The notes beneath the pieces were generated by a model that was given only the letters and a program-made list of their open reading frames with translations, ran no database searches and was not told the DNA's origin. A stretch of 8,071 nucleotides of DNA, taken from positions 1 to 8,071 of the forward strand of contig JAKCEC010000054.1 in NCBI GenBank assembly GCA_021841725.1, in the 5' to 3' direction. Shown here piece after piece: positions 1 through 5,282 of the stretch. The position numbers and the translations under genes were made by a program. Each line of letters starts with the position of its first letter. Within the stretch, counting starts at the first letter, position 1. The DNA is from Actinomycetes bacterium. Lineage in GTDB: Bacteria > Actinomycetota > Acidimicrobiia > Acidimicrobiales > RAAP-2.

Positions 1-330
1 CTGGCGGCCTCGCGCGGACTGAACCCCACGGTGCTCGAAATGGGCTTCATGCTCACGCTGGGTCTGGGCTCGGCGTTGACGGTCCCGGTGGTGGGCGCGT
101 TGCTGAGCTTCTCCCTGACCGTCGGCCCCCCGGCCGCCGCGCGACTCGTGACGCGTCGTCCCGGCCGCGCCCTGGCGCTGTCGGTGGCCCTCAGCGTGGT
201 GACGTTGTGGGCCTCGATCGCCGCGTCCTACGTCACCAACCTGCCGGTGGGATTCTTCGTCGGTACGTTGAGCGCGCTGCTCTACGTGGTGGTGCGGCTG
301 CTCGCGCGCCCCCGCGCGCGGCGTGCGTAG
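1..330 (+). CDS. Metal (Zn/Mn-type) ABC transporter permease, ABC-3 family, C-terminal fragment
   Basis: This is the last 109 codons of a gene that begins before the window. The frame is open from base 1 and ends with TAG at 328-330. The fragment is strongly hydrophobic, with likely membrane segments near residues 14-40, 57-78 and 82-101. The stretch GALLSFSLTVGPPAAARL (about residues 32-49) resembles the region of ZnuB/MntB-type permeases that reads roughly VGALLVSALLVLPAATARLL. The later YVTNLPVG followed by a final membrane helix also fits the end of that family. The protein would form the inner-membrane channel of a zinc or manganese importer, working with an ATPase and a binding lipoprotein that should lie upstream. 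The metal cannot be told from this fragment. The family call rests on remembered sequence patterns. It ends in a basic tail (RPRARRA). Confidence 0.78.
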   Translation: MAASRGLNPTVLEMGFMLTLGLGSALTVPVVGALLSFSLTVGPPAAARLVTRRPGRALALSVALSVVTLWASIAASYVTNLPVGFFVGTLSALLYVVVRLLARPRARRA

Positions 331-333
331 TCT
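328..333 (+). promoter_or_regulatory. Possible -10 element (TAGTCT) for a leaderless tilS transcript
   Basis: TAGTCT fits the TANNNT pattern of actinobacterial -10 hexamers. It overlaps the TAG stop of the permease gene and ends six bases before the tilS GTG, so transcription would be expected to start at or next to that GTG. No Shine-Dalgarno sequence lies in the 9-base gap, which fits leaderless translation. I see no clear -35 box. The call is inferred from spacing alone. Confidence 0.4.
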
Positions 334-339
334 GACCAC

Positions 340-1215
340 GTGAACGTGCTCGAGGCCTGCGACTTCCCGCCGTCGGGGACCGAGGTCGACCTGGCGGTCT
401 CGGGGGGACCCGATTCGCTCGGCCTACTCCTGCTGGCCCTCGACGCGGGGCTGCGGGCGCGGGTGCACCACGTGGACCATCACGTGCGCGCCGCCAGCGC
501 GGAGGACGCGCGTTTCGTCACCGAGGTGTGCGCGCGCTACGACGTCGCCTGCGTGGTGCACGACGCGCGCGTCGCGGGCGGCGCCAACTTCGAGGCGATG
601 GCGCGCGCCCAACGTCGGGCCCTGCTGCCCGAGGGGGTCCTCACCGGGCACACGATGGACGACCTGGCCGAGACCGTCGTGCTCAACATGCTGCGCGGGG
701 CGGGCCTGCAGGGACTGAGCCCCATGGTCGAGGACTCGAGCAAACCGCTGCGACGCGTGCGTCGGCGCGACCTGCACTACTACGTGTTGGAGGCGGGCCT
801 CGCGGCGCGTTACGACGAGACCAACGACTCCCCCGACCATCGACGAAATCGGGTGCGTCACGAATTGCTGCCGCTGATGAACGACGTGGCCGCGCGCGAC
901 GTCGTGCCGATCCTGGCGCGCCAGGCCCGACTGATCCACGAGGATCGACGCTGGCTCGACGAGCTCTCGCGCGACGACGTGGCGAGGCCACTCGACGCCG
1001 TCGATTGTCGCGAGTTGGCGACCTGGCCGGTGGCGCGTCTCACGCGCTGGCTGCGGGCGCACCTGGCGACGCACACGCCCCAGGGTGAGACCTACGCACC
1101 CTCGGCGAAGGAGATGGCGCGCGCCCTGCGCGTCGTGCGGGGGGAGGTCGTGGCCTGTGAACTGAGCGGTGCGCGCCGCCTCTCGCGCCGCGGCCAGCGC
1201 CTCACGCTGGCCTGA
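340..1215 (+). CDS. tilS: tRNA(Ile)-lysidine synthetase TilS
   Basis: A 291-residue cytoplasmic enzyme of the PP-loop ATPase family. TilS uses ATP and lysine to change C34 of the CAU anticodon of tRNA-Ile2 to lysidine, so that the tRNA reads AUA and is charged with isoleucine. The ATP pyrophosphatase loop SGGPDS is at residues 21-26. HHVDHHVR (43-50) matches the usual HVDHGLR, and NFEAMARAQR (83-92) matches the NLEARAREAR region. GHTMDDLAETVVLNMLRG (103-120) matches the GHxxDDxAETxLLRLLRG motif, though the Gln usual before AET is Leu here. RNRVRHELLPLM (169-180) is the conserved family signature. The protein is short (most are 300 to over 400 residues), mainly at the C-terminal end, as in other actinobacterial forms. 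The GTG start gives a compact N-terminus before the P-loop and has a -10-like hexamer just upstream. The next gene, hpt, follows after 24 bases. Confidence 0.95.
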   Translation: MNVLEACDFPPSGTEVDLAVSGGPDSLGLLLLALDAGLRARVHHVDHHVRAASAEDARFVTEVCARYDVACVVHDARVAGGANFEAMARAQRRALLPEGVLTGHTMDDLAETVVLNMLRGAGLQGLSPMVEDSSKPLRRVRRRDLHYYVLEAGLAARYDETNDSPDHRRNRVRHELLPLMNDVAARDVVPILARQARLIHEDRRWLDELSRDDVARPLDAVDCRELATWPVARLTRWLRAHLATHTPQGETYAPSAKEMARALRVVRGEVVACELSGARRLSRRGQRLTLA

Positions 1216-1225
1216 GGCCCTCCAC

Positions 1226-1231
1226 TACGCT
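1226..1231 (+). promoter_or_regulatory. Possible -10 element (TACGCT) for a leaderless hpt transcript
   Basis: TACGCT (TANNNT) lies in the 24-base gap between tilS and hpt and ends eight bases before the hpt ATG, so initiation would fall at or within a base or two of the start codon. The only purine-rich stretch, GGAG at 1235-1238, is one base from the ATG, too close to act as a normal ribosome binding site. Together these suggest a leaderless message. No -35 box is obvious. Confidence 0.35.
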
Positions 1232-1239
1232 GTCGGAGC

Positions 1240-1809
1240 ATGGGATCACTTTCTCGCGACGACCACGGCACCCACTGGGCCCATTCCGAGTTGGGTGAGG
1301 TGGTGGTCTCGGCCAAGGAGATCGCCGATCGGGTCCACGAACTGGGGCGCCAGATCAGTCACGACTACGCGCAGCGCCCGCCCCTGTTGGTGTGCGTCTT
1401 GAAGGGTGCGGTCAACTTCATGGCCGACTTGATGCGCGCGATCGAGTTGCCCGTCGAGATTGACTTTATGGCGGTGTCGTCCTACGGTGCCGCCACTAAG
1501 ACCAGTGGGGTGGTGCGCATCGTCAAGGACCTCGACGTCGACCTCGTGAACCGCGACGTGCTCATCGTCGAGGACGTGGTCGATTCGGGTCTCACCCTGA
1601 ATTACCTGCGTCAGTACCTGGGCGCGCGTAACCCGCGCACGCTCGACGTGTGCGCCCTGCTGGTCAAGGAGGGCGAGCAGCGCGTGGAGCAATCCCTCAA
1701 GTACGTCGGCTTCACCATCCCGGCGGACTTCGTGGTGGGGTACGGCCTCGACGTCAACGAGCGCTACCGCAACCTCGACGCGATCTACACCTTCGTCGGC
1801 GAGGCCTAA
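1240..1809 (+). CDS. hpt: Hypoxanthine(-guanine) phosphoribosyltransferase
   Basis: A 189-residue cytoplasmic purine-salvage enzyme that transfers the phosphoribosyl group of PRPP to hypoxanthine and/or guanine to give IMP or [15 protein letters not shown] (residues 53-64) is the pyrophosphate-binding loop. VSSYG at 79-83 starts the flexible loop. [13 protein letters not shown] (107-119) is the PRPP signature with its two acidic residues E111 and D112. LLVKEG (140-145) holds the base-contacting Lys143, and DFVVGYGLD (163-171) the ring-stacking and metal-contacting segment. Length fits the 175-200 residues usual in the family. The ATG start gives a slightly long N-terminus, with a TTG at 1291 as the alternative. 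The neighbouring tilS/hpt order is common in bacteria, often followed by ftsH, but here folE follows after two bases. Preference between hypoxanthine and guanine cannot be read from the sequence. Confidence 0.95.
   Translation: MGSLSRDDHGTHWAHSELGEVVVSAKEIADRVHELGRQISHDYAQRPPLLVCVLKGAVNFMADLMRAIELPVEIDFMAVSSYGAATKTSGVVRIVKDLDVDLVNRDVLIVEDVVDSGLTLNYLRQYLGARNPRTLDVCALLVKEGEQRVEQSLKYVGFTIPADFVVGYGLDVNERYRNLDAIYTFVGEA
1801..1804 (+). promoter_or_regulatory. Shine-Dalgarno GAGG for folE
   Basis: GAGG lies inside the last codons of hpt, seven bases before the GTG at 1812. It decides the folE start: the reading frame stays open back to 1650, but the protein family begins near 1812 and this site fits that position. 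Confidence 0.55.
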
Positions 1810-1811
1810 CC

Positions 1812-2393
1812 GTGGTCGACCGGGAACGGGTCGAGGGGCTGATCCGCGAGTTGCTCGAAGCCATCGGGGAGGACCCCGAGCGCGCGGGACTGCGCGAGAC
1901 GCCCCGGCGGGTGGCCGACATGTACCGCGAGCTCTTCGAGGGGGTCGACCGCGACCCCGGTGAGCACCTCAGCGTGGCGTTCGAGGAGGGTCACGACGAG
2001 ATGGTCATGGTGCGCGACATCGCCTTCACCTCACTCTGCGAGCACCACCTGGTGCCCTTCACCGGACTGGCCCACGTGGCCTACCTGCCCGGGGCCGAGG
2101 GGCGCATCACCGGCCTGTCCAAGATGGCCCGCCTCGTCGAGGGCTACGCGCGCCGCCTCCAGGTCCAAGAGCGCATGACCACCCAGATCGTCGAGGCGAT
2201 GGAACGGGTGATGGCGCCGCGCGGTTCGATCGTGGTGATCGAGGCCGAGCACTTCTGCATGTCCATGCGCGGCGTCAAAAAGGCGGGTTCCACGACGGTC
2301 ACCTCGGCGGTGCGCGGCGTGTTCCGCGACGACGCGGCCTACCGCGCGGAGGCGTTGCAGTACATCCACCAACGCAGGTCCACGTGGCACTGA
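1812..2393 (+). CDS. folE: GTP cyclohydrolase I (FolE, zinc-dependent type IA)
   Basis: A 193-residue enzyme that converts GTP to 7,8-dihydroneopterin triphosphate and formate, the first step of folate synthesis. It normally acts as a cytoplasmic homodecamer. The zinc ligands expected for the family are all present: Cys76 and His79 in [10 protein letters not shown] (74-83), and Cys149 in [11 protein letters not shown] (144-154). [14 protein letters not shown] (97-110) and [16 protein letters not shown] (154-169) are further signature stretches of the active site. The N-terminal half has the usual helical region ([19 protein letters not shown]). Length is typical. GTG at 1812 was chosen because it starts two bases after the hpt stop with GAGG upstream. 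Longer versions would run back through hpt in a different frame and add an arginine-rich tail unlike the family. The 3' end overlaps folP by 10 bases. Confidence 0.97.
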   Translation: MVDRERVEGLIRELLEAIGEDPERAGLRETPRRVADMYRELFEGVDRDPGEHLSVAFEEGHDEMVMVRDIAFTSLCEHHLVPFTGLAHVAYLPGAEGRITGLSKMARLVEGYARRLQVQERMTTQIVEAMERVMAPRGSIVVIEAEHFCMSMRGVKKAGSTTVTSAVRGVFRDDAAYRAEALQYIHQRRSTWH

Positions 2394-3199
2394 GACCGGC
2401 CGTGACGAGCCCGTCGGTGATGGGCATCGTGAACGTGACGCCCGACTCGTTCTTCGCCGCGGCGCGCACCGGCGCGCTCGACCAGGCCGTCGCCCGCGGC
2501 GTCGCGCTGTTCGCGGCGGGGTGCGACGTCGTCGACGTGGGCGGCGAATCCACCCGTCCCGGGGCCCTCGACGTGGCGCTGAGCGAGGAGCTCGCGCGCG
2601 TCGTGCCGGTGGTGCGCGCCCTGGCGGCCCACGGCCCGGTCTCGATCGACACGCGCAAGCCCGAGGTGGCGCGCGCCGCGGTGAGCGCGGGCGCGTGCAT
2701 TCTCAACGACGTGTCGGGCACCCTCGTCGAGGTGGCCGGCGACGCGGGGGTCGGCTACGTGGCGATGCACTCGCGCGGGACCCCCCAGACCATGCAGGAC
2801 GACCCGCGCTACGACGACGTGGTGGCCGAGGTGCTGGCGTCCCTGGAGACGATGGCCCGTCGCGCGCGCGCCGCCGGCGTCGCCGCGCTCTGGCTGGACC
2901 CGGGGATCGGTTTCGGCAAGACCGTCGAGCACAACCTGGCCCTGGTGGCGCGCTGCGCGGACGTCGTCGCGCTGGCGCGCCGCTACGACGCGGGCGTCCT
3001 CATCGGCACGAGTCGCAAGGGCTTCCTCGCCCACCTCGGGCCCGAGGTGCTCGACGTGGACGAACGCCTCGAGGGTTCGATCGCCACGGCGGCCTGGGCC
3101 CTCGCGAGTGGCGTGACGATGATCCGGGTGCACGACGCCGTCGCGGCGCTGCAGGCCCGCGACCTGGTGACGCGACCGGTGGCCGAGGTGGGTTCGTGA
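2384..3199 (+). CDS. folP: Dihydropteroate synthase
   Basis: A 271-residue TIM-barrel enzyme that joins p-aminobenzoate to 6-hydroxymethyl-dihydropterin pyrophosphate to give dihydropteroate; this family is the target of sulfonamides. Motifs in order: [12 protein letters not shown] (13-24), [10 protein letters not shown] (51-60), [11 protein letters not shown] (86-96), ILNDVSG (106-112), [11 protein letters not shown] (128-138), [10 protein letters not shown] (171-180), IGTSRKGFL (207-215) and a C-terminal GVTMIRVHD. These cover the pterin pocket (the Asp of IDT, Asn of ND, Asp of DPG and Lys of SRK) and the phosphate-binding and pABA loops. All expected residues are kept, so the enzyme should be active. 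It starts with GTG inside the end of folE (10-base overlap), with AGG five bases upstream. GTG at 2402 is a weaker alternative. The stop is shared with the GTGA start of the next gene. Confidence 0.97.
   Translation: MALRPAVTSPSVMGIVNVTPDSFFAAARTGALDQAVARGVALFAAGCDVVDVGGESTRPGALDVALSEELARVVPVVRALAAHGPVSIDTRKPEVARAAVSAGACILNDVSGTLVEVAGDAGVGYVAMHSRGTPQTMQDDPRYDDVVAEVLASLETMARRARAAGVAALWLDPGIGFGKTVEHNLALVARCADVVALARRYDAGVLIGTSRKGFLAHLGPEVLDVDERLEGSIATAAWALASGVTMIRVHDAVAALQARDLVTRPVAEVGS
3185..3191 (+). promoter_or_regulatory. Shine-Dalgarno GAGGTGG for the phosphatase-like gene
   Basis: GAGGTGG lies in the last codons of folP. The GAGG core is seven bases before the GTG at 3196, one of the better ribosome binding sites in the window. 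It supports this start and so the reality of the small gene that follows. Confidence 0.6.
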
Positions 3200-3705
3200 G
3201 GGGTAAGTGGGCCGCGGGCATCGAGCCCCGGGGCTTCACGTGGGTCTACCGGGGGGTCCTCGCCGTGTCCGAGCGCCCCGGGGGCTCGACGCCGGTGCAC
3301 CGGCGCGTGCGCCGCGACGAGGAACTCCTCTGGCTGAAGCACCAGGGATTCTCGCGCGTGGTGTCGATCCTGCCGGTGATGCAGAACCTCGACGCGTACC
3401 TCGAGCACGGACTGAGCGCCAGTCACTACGCGCTGCGCGGGGGTCCCCACCAGCGCGACGTCCTCGAGGCCTGTTACCGCGACCTCGCGCGTTCGATGCA
3501 GAACAACGTGGCCGTCTTGCTGCACAGCGACGACGTGTCCGATCGGCTCCTCGGCGTGATCGCGGGCTACCTCGTGTGGTCGCGCCGGGTGGAGACCGCC
3601 CCCGCGTCGATCGCCCTCGTCGAGCGACTGTTTCGACGTTCGCTCGGTCCCGACGGACGACAGATCGTGATGAGCCTGCCCGATCCCTCGAGCGACCCTG
3701 CGTGA
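3196..3705 (+). CDS. Degenerate dual-specificity/tyrosine phosphatase-fold protein (likely pseudophosphatase)
   Basis: A 169-residue protein set between folP and folB with 4-base GTGA overlaps on both sides and a good Shine-Dalgarno site. The layout follows small dual-specificity phosphatases: an N-terminal FTWVYRGVLAVSERPGG (14-30) like the FSWVLPGRLAGSARPG start of that family, EELLWLKHQGFSRVVSIL (42-59) for helix and strand, then VAVLLH-x6-R (105-117) leading into VIAGYLVWSRR and the closing RLFRRSLGPDGRQIV. The catalytic loop should read HC-x5-R but reads HSDDVSDR (110-117). His and Arg are kept, while the nucleophilic Cys is Ser111 (codon AGC, 3526-3528), the loop Gly is Val114 and the residue after Arg is Leu. 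The loop that usually carries the general-acid Asp reads LRGGPH. Cys93 is the only cysteine. A normal phosphatase reaction is therefore unlikely; a binding or regulatory role is inferred. The substrate or partner is unknown. No signal peptide or membrane segment is seen. Confidence 0.78.
   Translation: MRGKWAAGIEPRGFTWVYRGVLAVSERPGGSTPVHRRVRRDEELLWLKHQGFSRVVSILPVMQNLDAYLEHGLSASHYALRGGPHQRDVLEACYRDLARSMQNNVAVLLHSDDVSDRLLGVIAGYLVWSRRVETAPASIALVERLFRRSLGPDGRQIVMSLPDPSSDPA
3271..3305 (+). repeat. Two adjacent palindromes inside the phosphatase-like gene
   Basis: Bases 3271-3287 form a near-perfect palindrome (GAGC and GCTC flanking CCCCGGGG, with one extra G at 3275). Bases 3290-3305 form a perfect 16-base palindrome, CGCCGGTGCACCGGCG. 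They are two bases apart and encode residues 26-37. That short, polar, probably loop-forming piece joins the N-terminal family motif to the first helix. They could fold as tandem hairpins in the mRNA. One such palindrome is not surprising at this GC content; the pair is more notable. Confidence 0.5.
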
Positions 3706-4070
3706 GTGACGTCATCGAGATCCGGGGGTGGCGCCTCAGCGCCATCGTGGGGGTCCTCGCGCACGAACGCGAGTGCGCACAACCCCTGGTGATCGACCTC
3801 GAGTTCGAGCGACCCTTCGAGGAGGCCGCCGCCACGGACGACGTCACGCGCACCACCAATTACGCCGACGTCCTGACCCGGGCGCAGGCCACCATCCTCG
3901 AGGGACGCTTCGCGCTGCTCGAGACCCTGGTGGCGCGCGTGGCGGACGCGGTGCTCGACCTCGACCCGGCCATTGAGTGGGTGCGGGTGCGCGCGCACAA
4001 GGTGCGTCCGCCGGTGCCCCAGGACGTGGCGTCGCTGGGGGTGGTGTGTCGGCGTCAGCGTCGCGCGTGA
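3702..4070 (+). CDS. folB: Dihydroneopterin aldolase
   Basis: A 122-residue enzyme of the tunnelling (T-fold) superfamily. It cleaves 7,8-dihydroneopterin to 6-hydroxymethyl-7,8-dihydropterin and glycolaldehyde, and in many bacteria also epimerises the substrate. The residues known to matter in the Staphylococcus aureus enzyme fall at the same numbers here: Glu22 (pterin contact region), Tyr54 in TNYADV, Glu74 in LLETLVARVA and the catalytic Lys100 in RAHKV. The usual HKP is HKV. Length matches the family (about 120). The GTG start overlaps the stop of the phosphatase-like gene by four bases (GTGA), so translation is probably coupled. Longer versions of the frame would run back through the upstream gene and have no family similarity. 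Its substrate must first be made by removing phosphates from the FolE product, a step with no obvious enzyme in this window. Confidence 0.94.
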   Translation: MSDVIEIRGWRLSAIVGVLAHERECAQPLVIDLEFERPFEEAAATDDVTRTTNYADVLTRAQATILEGRFALLETLVARVADAVLDLDPAIEWVRVRAHKVRPPVPQDVASLGVVCRRQRRA

Positions 4071-4534
4071 CGCGCGCGTACCTCTCGCTCGGATCGAACG
4101 TGGGGGACCGCGCCCACCACCTGACCCGGGGGGTGGCGCTCATGTCCGCCGGGGAGGCGGCTCGCGTCTCGCGGGTCTACCAGAGTGCGCCGGTGGGGGG
4201 TGTCGCCCAGGCCGATTTCTGGAACCTGGTCCTCGAGGTGGAGACCGCGGTGACGCCCGCGGAACTCCTGGCGCGCGCGCACGCGGCCGAGACGGCCGCC
4301 CGGCGCACCCGCGAGGTCCGCTGGGGGCCGCGCACGCTCGACGTCGACATCGTGTGGATCGATGGCGTCGTCCACGACGACGCGCAGCTCACCGTGCCGC
4401 ACCCGCGCATGTTCGAACGCAACTTCGTGCTGGTGCCCCTGCGCGAGTTGCGCGCCGACCTGGTCGACGACGACGCGCTAGCGCGCGGCGAGGGTCTCGT
4501 GCGGGTTCTGGGTACACTCGAGTCGTTGCAGTAA
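4067..4534 (+). CDS. folK: 2-amino-4-hydroxy-6-hydroxymethyldihydropteridine pyrophosphokinase (HPPK)
   Basis: A 155-residue enzyme that transfers pyrophosphate from ATP to 6-hydroxymethyl-dihydropterin, making the substrate of FolP. AYLSLGSNVGDR (residues 4-15) is the typical start. VYQSAPVGG (37-45) and QADFWNLVLEVET (48-60) line the pterin pocket. RWGPRTLDVDIV (85-96) is the HPPK signature with the two magnesium-binding aspartates D92 and D94. VPHPRMFERNFVLVPLREL follows as in other family members. The GTG at 4067 overlaps the folB stop by four bases (GTGA) and gives the usual short N-terminus. A GTG at 4046, seven codons earlier and with a G-rich stretch upstream, is a real alternative because no Shine-Dalgarno sequence precedes 4067. 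This is the last folate gene of the block; folC, folA and the pab genes are not in the window. Confidence 0.96.
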   Translation: MTRAYLSLGSNVGDRAHHLTRGVALMSAGEAARVSRVYQSAPVGGVAQADFWNLVLEVETAVTPAELLARAHAAETAARRTREVRWGPRTLDVDIVWIDGVVHDDAQLTVPHPRMFERNFVLVPLRELRADLVDDDALARGEGLVRVLGTLESLQ

Positions 4535-4571
4535 CCGAACGGCACCCCCGGGGCCGGAACGGACGGTCTGT

Positions 4572-5282
4572 ATGGATATCGTGATCATCGGCGCGGGCCG
4601 CGCGGGCTCCTCCTTCGCCGCCGCCCTGGCGCCCGCGCACCGCGTCACCCTGGTGCACCACGACGAGCGCGACGCCACCGGCGCGGACCTGGCCCTGCTG
4701 TGCGTACCCGACGACGCCCTCGCGGCGGTGGCCGGGCGGTTGCGCGTGGGCGAGGCCACCGTGGTCGCCCACGTCGCGGGCTCCCGGGGTCTCGAGGTCC
4801 TGGCCCCGCACGCGCGGGTGGGCTCGCTGCACCCCCTCGCCACCTTGCCCGACGCCGCGCGCGGCGCCGCGCGCCTGCGCGGGGGCGTGTTCAGCGTCGA
4901 GGGCGACGCGCTCGTCGAGGACGTGGTGCACTCGCTCGGGGGCCGCATCCTGCGCGTGCGCGCCGACCGCCGCGTCCTCTATCACGCCACCGCGGTCTCG
5001 GCGGCCAATCACCTCGTCGCCCTGCTGGGCCACGTGGGCGCACTGGCCCGCGGCGCGGACCTCGCCCTCCAGGATTTCTTGCCGCTCGCCCAACAGGCCC
5101 TCGACGACGTGGTCGCCGCGGGTCCCGCGCGCGCCCTCACGGGTCCGGCCGTGCGCGGCGACGTGGCCACCATCGCGGCGCACCTGGCGGCCGTGCCCGA
5201 GGACGAACGCGTCCTCTACCGCGCCCTCAGTGAGCGCGCCGCGCGCGTGGCCCAGGACGAGGAGATCCCGTGGAGACCCTGA
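4572..5282 (+). CDS. Rossmann-like and DUF2520 domain protein, candidate ketopantoate reductase (PanG-like)
   Basis: A 236-residue two-domain protein of dehydrogenase type. The N-terminal Rossmann domain has the dinucleotide-binding motif GAGRAGSSF (7-15), followed by ADLALLCVPDDAL (38-50) and AHVAGSRGLEVL (66-77), then GSLHPLATLPD (84-94). The helical C-terminal DUF2520 domain has YHATAVSAANHLVALLGH (137-154) and TGPAVRGD (190-197). The family is common next to panC in actinobacteria. From memory, the PanG ketopantoate reductase described in Francisella belongs to this family, so making pantoate for PanC is a reasonable but unproven role. The protein is compact: residues 29-38 replace a longer loop seen after the second Rossmann strand in many relatives. 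ATG at 4572 has GGA eight bases upstream. The gene follows a 37-base gap after folK and overlaps panC by 13 bases. Confidence 0.88.
   Translation: MDIVIIGAGRAGSSFAAALAPAHRVTLVHHDERDATGADLALLCVPDDALAAVAGRLRVGEATVVAHVAGSRGLEVLAPHARVGSLHPLATLPDAARGAARLRGGVFSVEGDALVEDVVHSLGGRILRVRADRRVLYHATAVSAANHLVALLGHVGALARGADLALQDFLPLAQQALDDVVAAGPARALTGPAVRGDVATIAAHLAAVPEDERVLYRALSERAARVAQDEEIPWRP
5259..5264 (+). promoter_or_regulatory. Shine-Dalgarno GAGGAG for panC
   Basis: GAGGAG sits within the last codons of the DUF2520 gene, five bases before the GTG at 5270. It fixes the panC start, which lies 13 bases inside the upstream gene. Confidence 0.65.

Noticed and set aside
1650..1811. Longer N-terminus for FolE
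   Set aside because: It overlaps hpt in another frame, is Arg-rich and unlike GTP cyclohydrolase I. GTG at 1812 has a ribosome binding site and gives the usual length.
2339..3133. A 264-codon open frame on the - strand opposite folP
   Set aside because: folP carries every conserved motif on the + strand. The antisense frame is open only because stop codons are rare at this GC content.
2521..3195. Upstream extension of the phosphatase-like gene's frame through folP
   Set aside because: These codons encode an Arg/Gly-rich sequence with no family similarity and overlap folP fully. GTG at 3196, with GAGGTGG upstream, is a far better start.
3526..3528. Ser111 in the phosphatase-like loop as a sequencing error for Cys (AGC for TGC)
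   Set aside because: One base would restore Cys, but the loop Gly, the residue after Arg and the general-acid Asp are changed too, so a single error does not explain the loop.
4513..4518. TACACT in the 3' end of folK considered as a -10 box for the DUF2520-panC-coaX genes
   Set aside because: It fits TANNNT, but there is no -35 box at the right spacing, it is over 50 bases from the start codon and such hexamers occur by chance. It was not strong enough to list as a feature.
4541..4555. GC-rich hairpin in the gap after folK considered as a terminator
   Set aside because: The stem is only about six pairs with a mismatch, the loop is three bases and no T run follows, so there is no support for an intrinsic terminator.
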